Positions 51,446-52,213 of a DNA stretch of 52,213 nucleotides are shown here, piece by piece. A program made the translations under genes and the position numbers. Under the pieces are notes generated by a model, which did not search any database, was not told the DNA's origin, and saw only the letters and a program-made list of their open reading frames with translations. The stretch covers positions 1 through 52,213 of the forward strand of contig CALWCS010000060.1 of assembly GCA_944376425.1 (NCBI GenBank). The letters run 5' to 3'. Source of the DNA: an uncultured Lachnospiraceae bacterium. GTDB taxonomy: Bacteria > Bacillota > Clostridia > Lachnospirales > Lachnospiraceae. The first letter of the stretch is position 1. Every line of letters begins with the position of its first letter.

Positions 51446-51485
51446 AACGTAGTTGGCGACAAAACAACGTAGTTGACGACAAAAA
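51446..51485 (+). repeat. Tandem 20-bp direct repeats upstream of the GH3 promoter
   Basis: AACGTAGTTGGCGACAAAAC (51446-51465) is followed immediately by AACGTAGTTGACGACAAAAA (51466-51485), 18 of 20 identical. Two-turn spacing right before the -35 box suggests an activator site. Confidence 0.75.
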
Positions 51486-51487
51486 AC

Positions 51488-51516
51488 TTGAACTGGTCAA
51501 AATGATTAATTATAAT
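51488..51516 (+). promoter_or_regulatory. Promoter of the GH3 gene
   Basis: TTGAAC (51488-51493), 17-bp spacer, TATAAT (51511-51516), 2 bp after the tandem repeats. Confidence 0.78.
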
Positions 51517-51608
51517 AAAAATGTCTAATAAAAAATATATATAATTACTAAAGGGGTTTTGAAAAAATATGTAATTATATATAAAAAAAGATAATGGAGG
51601 AGACAAAT

Positions 51609-52213
51609 ATGAAAAGAAGTAGTAAAAAAAGACTGCATAAGACTGTGACAGCCGCAATGGCAGTTGCAATGGTTGCGTCTTCTATGACCACTGCTTTTGC
51701 AGAAGAAGCAACAGATGCATCTGCTGCAAAATATGAAGTGATTGAGACAGAGTGGGGTTACAATGAAGTAGTTCAAGATGGAGGAAAAACATTAACATAT
51801 TCTCCAACATCTGGAGTTACTTTACTGGAAGATGACGGGTATGCATTCAAGGATTTGAACCAGAATGGTCAGCTTGATACATATGAAGACTGGCGTCTGA
51901 GTACAGAAGAAAGAGCACAGGCTCTTGCTGATATGATGGTAGCAGACGGACGGGAAGGCATTGAATCGATCGCAGGATTAATGCTTTACAGTGCTCATAC
52001 AGCAGTTACTTCTGAAACTGTTTCCGGAACTGAGATTGACGCTCGTGCACGTACACAGGACGGAACAACGACAATGGACGCTATCACAGAGAACAAACTG
52101 CGTCACGTTCTTGTCACATCAGTTGCAAGCCCTGAAATCGCTGCAAAATGGAGCAACAATCTGCAGTCTATCGTAGAAGGTATGGAATATGGAATTCCAT
52201 GTAATAACAGTTC
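51609..52213 (+). CDS. Secreted GH3 beta-glucosidase, N-terminal part (runs off the window)
   Basis: 201 residues are visible. Residues 1-33 form a Sec signal peptide ending at AFAEE, followed by a short Thr/Ala linker. FKDLNQNGQLDTYEDWRLSTEERAQALADMM is the usual start of secreted Lachnospiraceae GH3 enzymes, followed by KLRHVLVTSVASPEIAAKWSNNLQSIVEG, part of the first (beta/alpha)8 domain. The catalytic Asp would lie beyond the window. It is probably extracellular and releases glucose or xylose from beta-linked oligosaccharides. The ribosome binding site is GGAGGAG. The decayed GH3 piece at 9637 carries C-terminal domains absent from the visible part, so the two cannot be compared here. Confidence 0.88.
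   Translation, partial: MKRSSKKRLHKTVTAAMAVAMVASSMTTAFAEEATDASAAKYEVIETEWGYNEVVQDGGKTLTYSPTSGVTLLEDDGYAFKDLNQNGQLDTYEDWRLSTEERAQALADMMVADGREGIESIAGLMLYSAHTAVTSETVSGTEIDARARTQDGTTTMDAITENKLRHVLVTSVASPEIAAKWSNNLQSIVEGMEYGIPCNNS

Noticed and set aside
1-52213. CRISPR array
   Set aside because: No regularly spaced repeats with unique spacers. The only tandem repeats seen are the two copies at 51446-51485.

Overview
The window reads as a chromosomal segment of a low-GC, anaerobic, spore-forming Firmicute, most likely a gut member of the Lachnospiraceae. The reasons are A-rich intergenic DNA with consensus sigma-A promoters, GGAGG-type ribosome binding sites, sporulation genes (yabP, yabQ, spoIIE, a CotS-like coat protein, a CspB-like germination protease), a class III glycyl-radical ribonucleotide reductase, a PPi-type phosphofructokinase, a T-box leader on proS, and secreted carbohydrate-active enzymes with Glu/Ala-rich linkers. 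No phage, insertion sequence, CRISPR array or rRNA was seen.

Layout. 1-8420: a YitT-family membrane protein, then a CwlD-type spore-cortex amidase gene split in two by about 6.58 kb of extra DNA. The extra DNA carries two secreted serine esterases facing right and a response regulator, an AraC-type regulator and a GHKL sensor kinase facing left. 8521-12534: a HAD phosphatase, a decayed GH3 glycosidase, a ROK regulator with an 11-bp palindromic operator, a sugar acetyltransferase and a hairpin-rich gap. 12650-15759: a tRNA t6A, pentose and pyrimidine-salvage operon (sua5, an LMW-phosphatase homologue lacking both catalytic residues, rpiB, upp, dCMP deaminase). 15924-18882: a DUF402 protein, then T-box-controlled proS with a ProX-type editing factor. 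19080-26032: PPi-phosphofructokinase, the livJ/livHMGF branched-chain amino acid transporter and a cytidylate-kinase-like protein. 26356-33004: a TtcA-like thiolase, a NusG-II protein, a Gx transporter, a CspB-like protease, an XRE regulator, a TPR lipoprotein and HflX. 33005-36138: nrdD under two NrdR boxes, and a cold-shock gene with a long leader hairpin. 36355-40958: cca, a CotS-like protein, phosphoglucomutase, mazG. 41209-48695: the conserved cluster hup, rqcP, yabP, yabQ, divIC, tRNA-Met, spoIIE, tilS, hpt, ftsH. 49155-52213: a cytoplasmic GH13 enzyme and the start of a secreted GH3 enzyme that runs off the window.

Most notable. The amidase is cut inside its zinc-ligand motif with a 5-bp direct repeat (cacgg) at the two junctions. 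Removing one repeat copy and the DNA between would restore an in-frame protein of 233 residues, so this looks like a clean insertion. The cargo has no visible recombinase and forms an apparent sense-and-secrete esterase module. Other points of interest are the pseudo-phosphatase in the ywlE position, a short SpoIIE with a single membrane segment behind a promoter of Spo0A type (21-bp spacer), an out-of-frame yabQ/divIC overlap of 233 bp, a nrdD-thioredoxin fusion without adjacent nrdG, tandem 20-bp repeats upstream of the GH3 gene, and several unassigned structured leaders.

All functional calls rest on motif recognition by eye. No database search or folding calculation was run.
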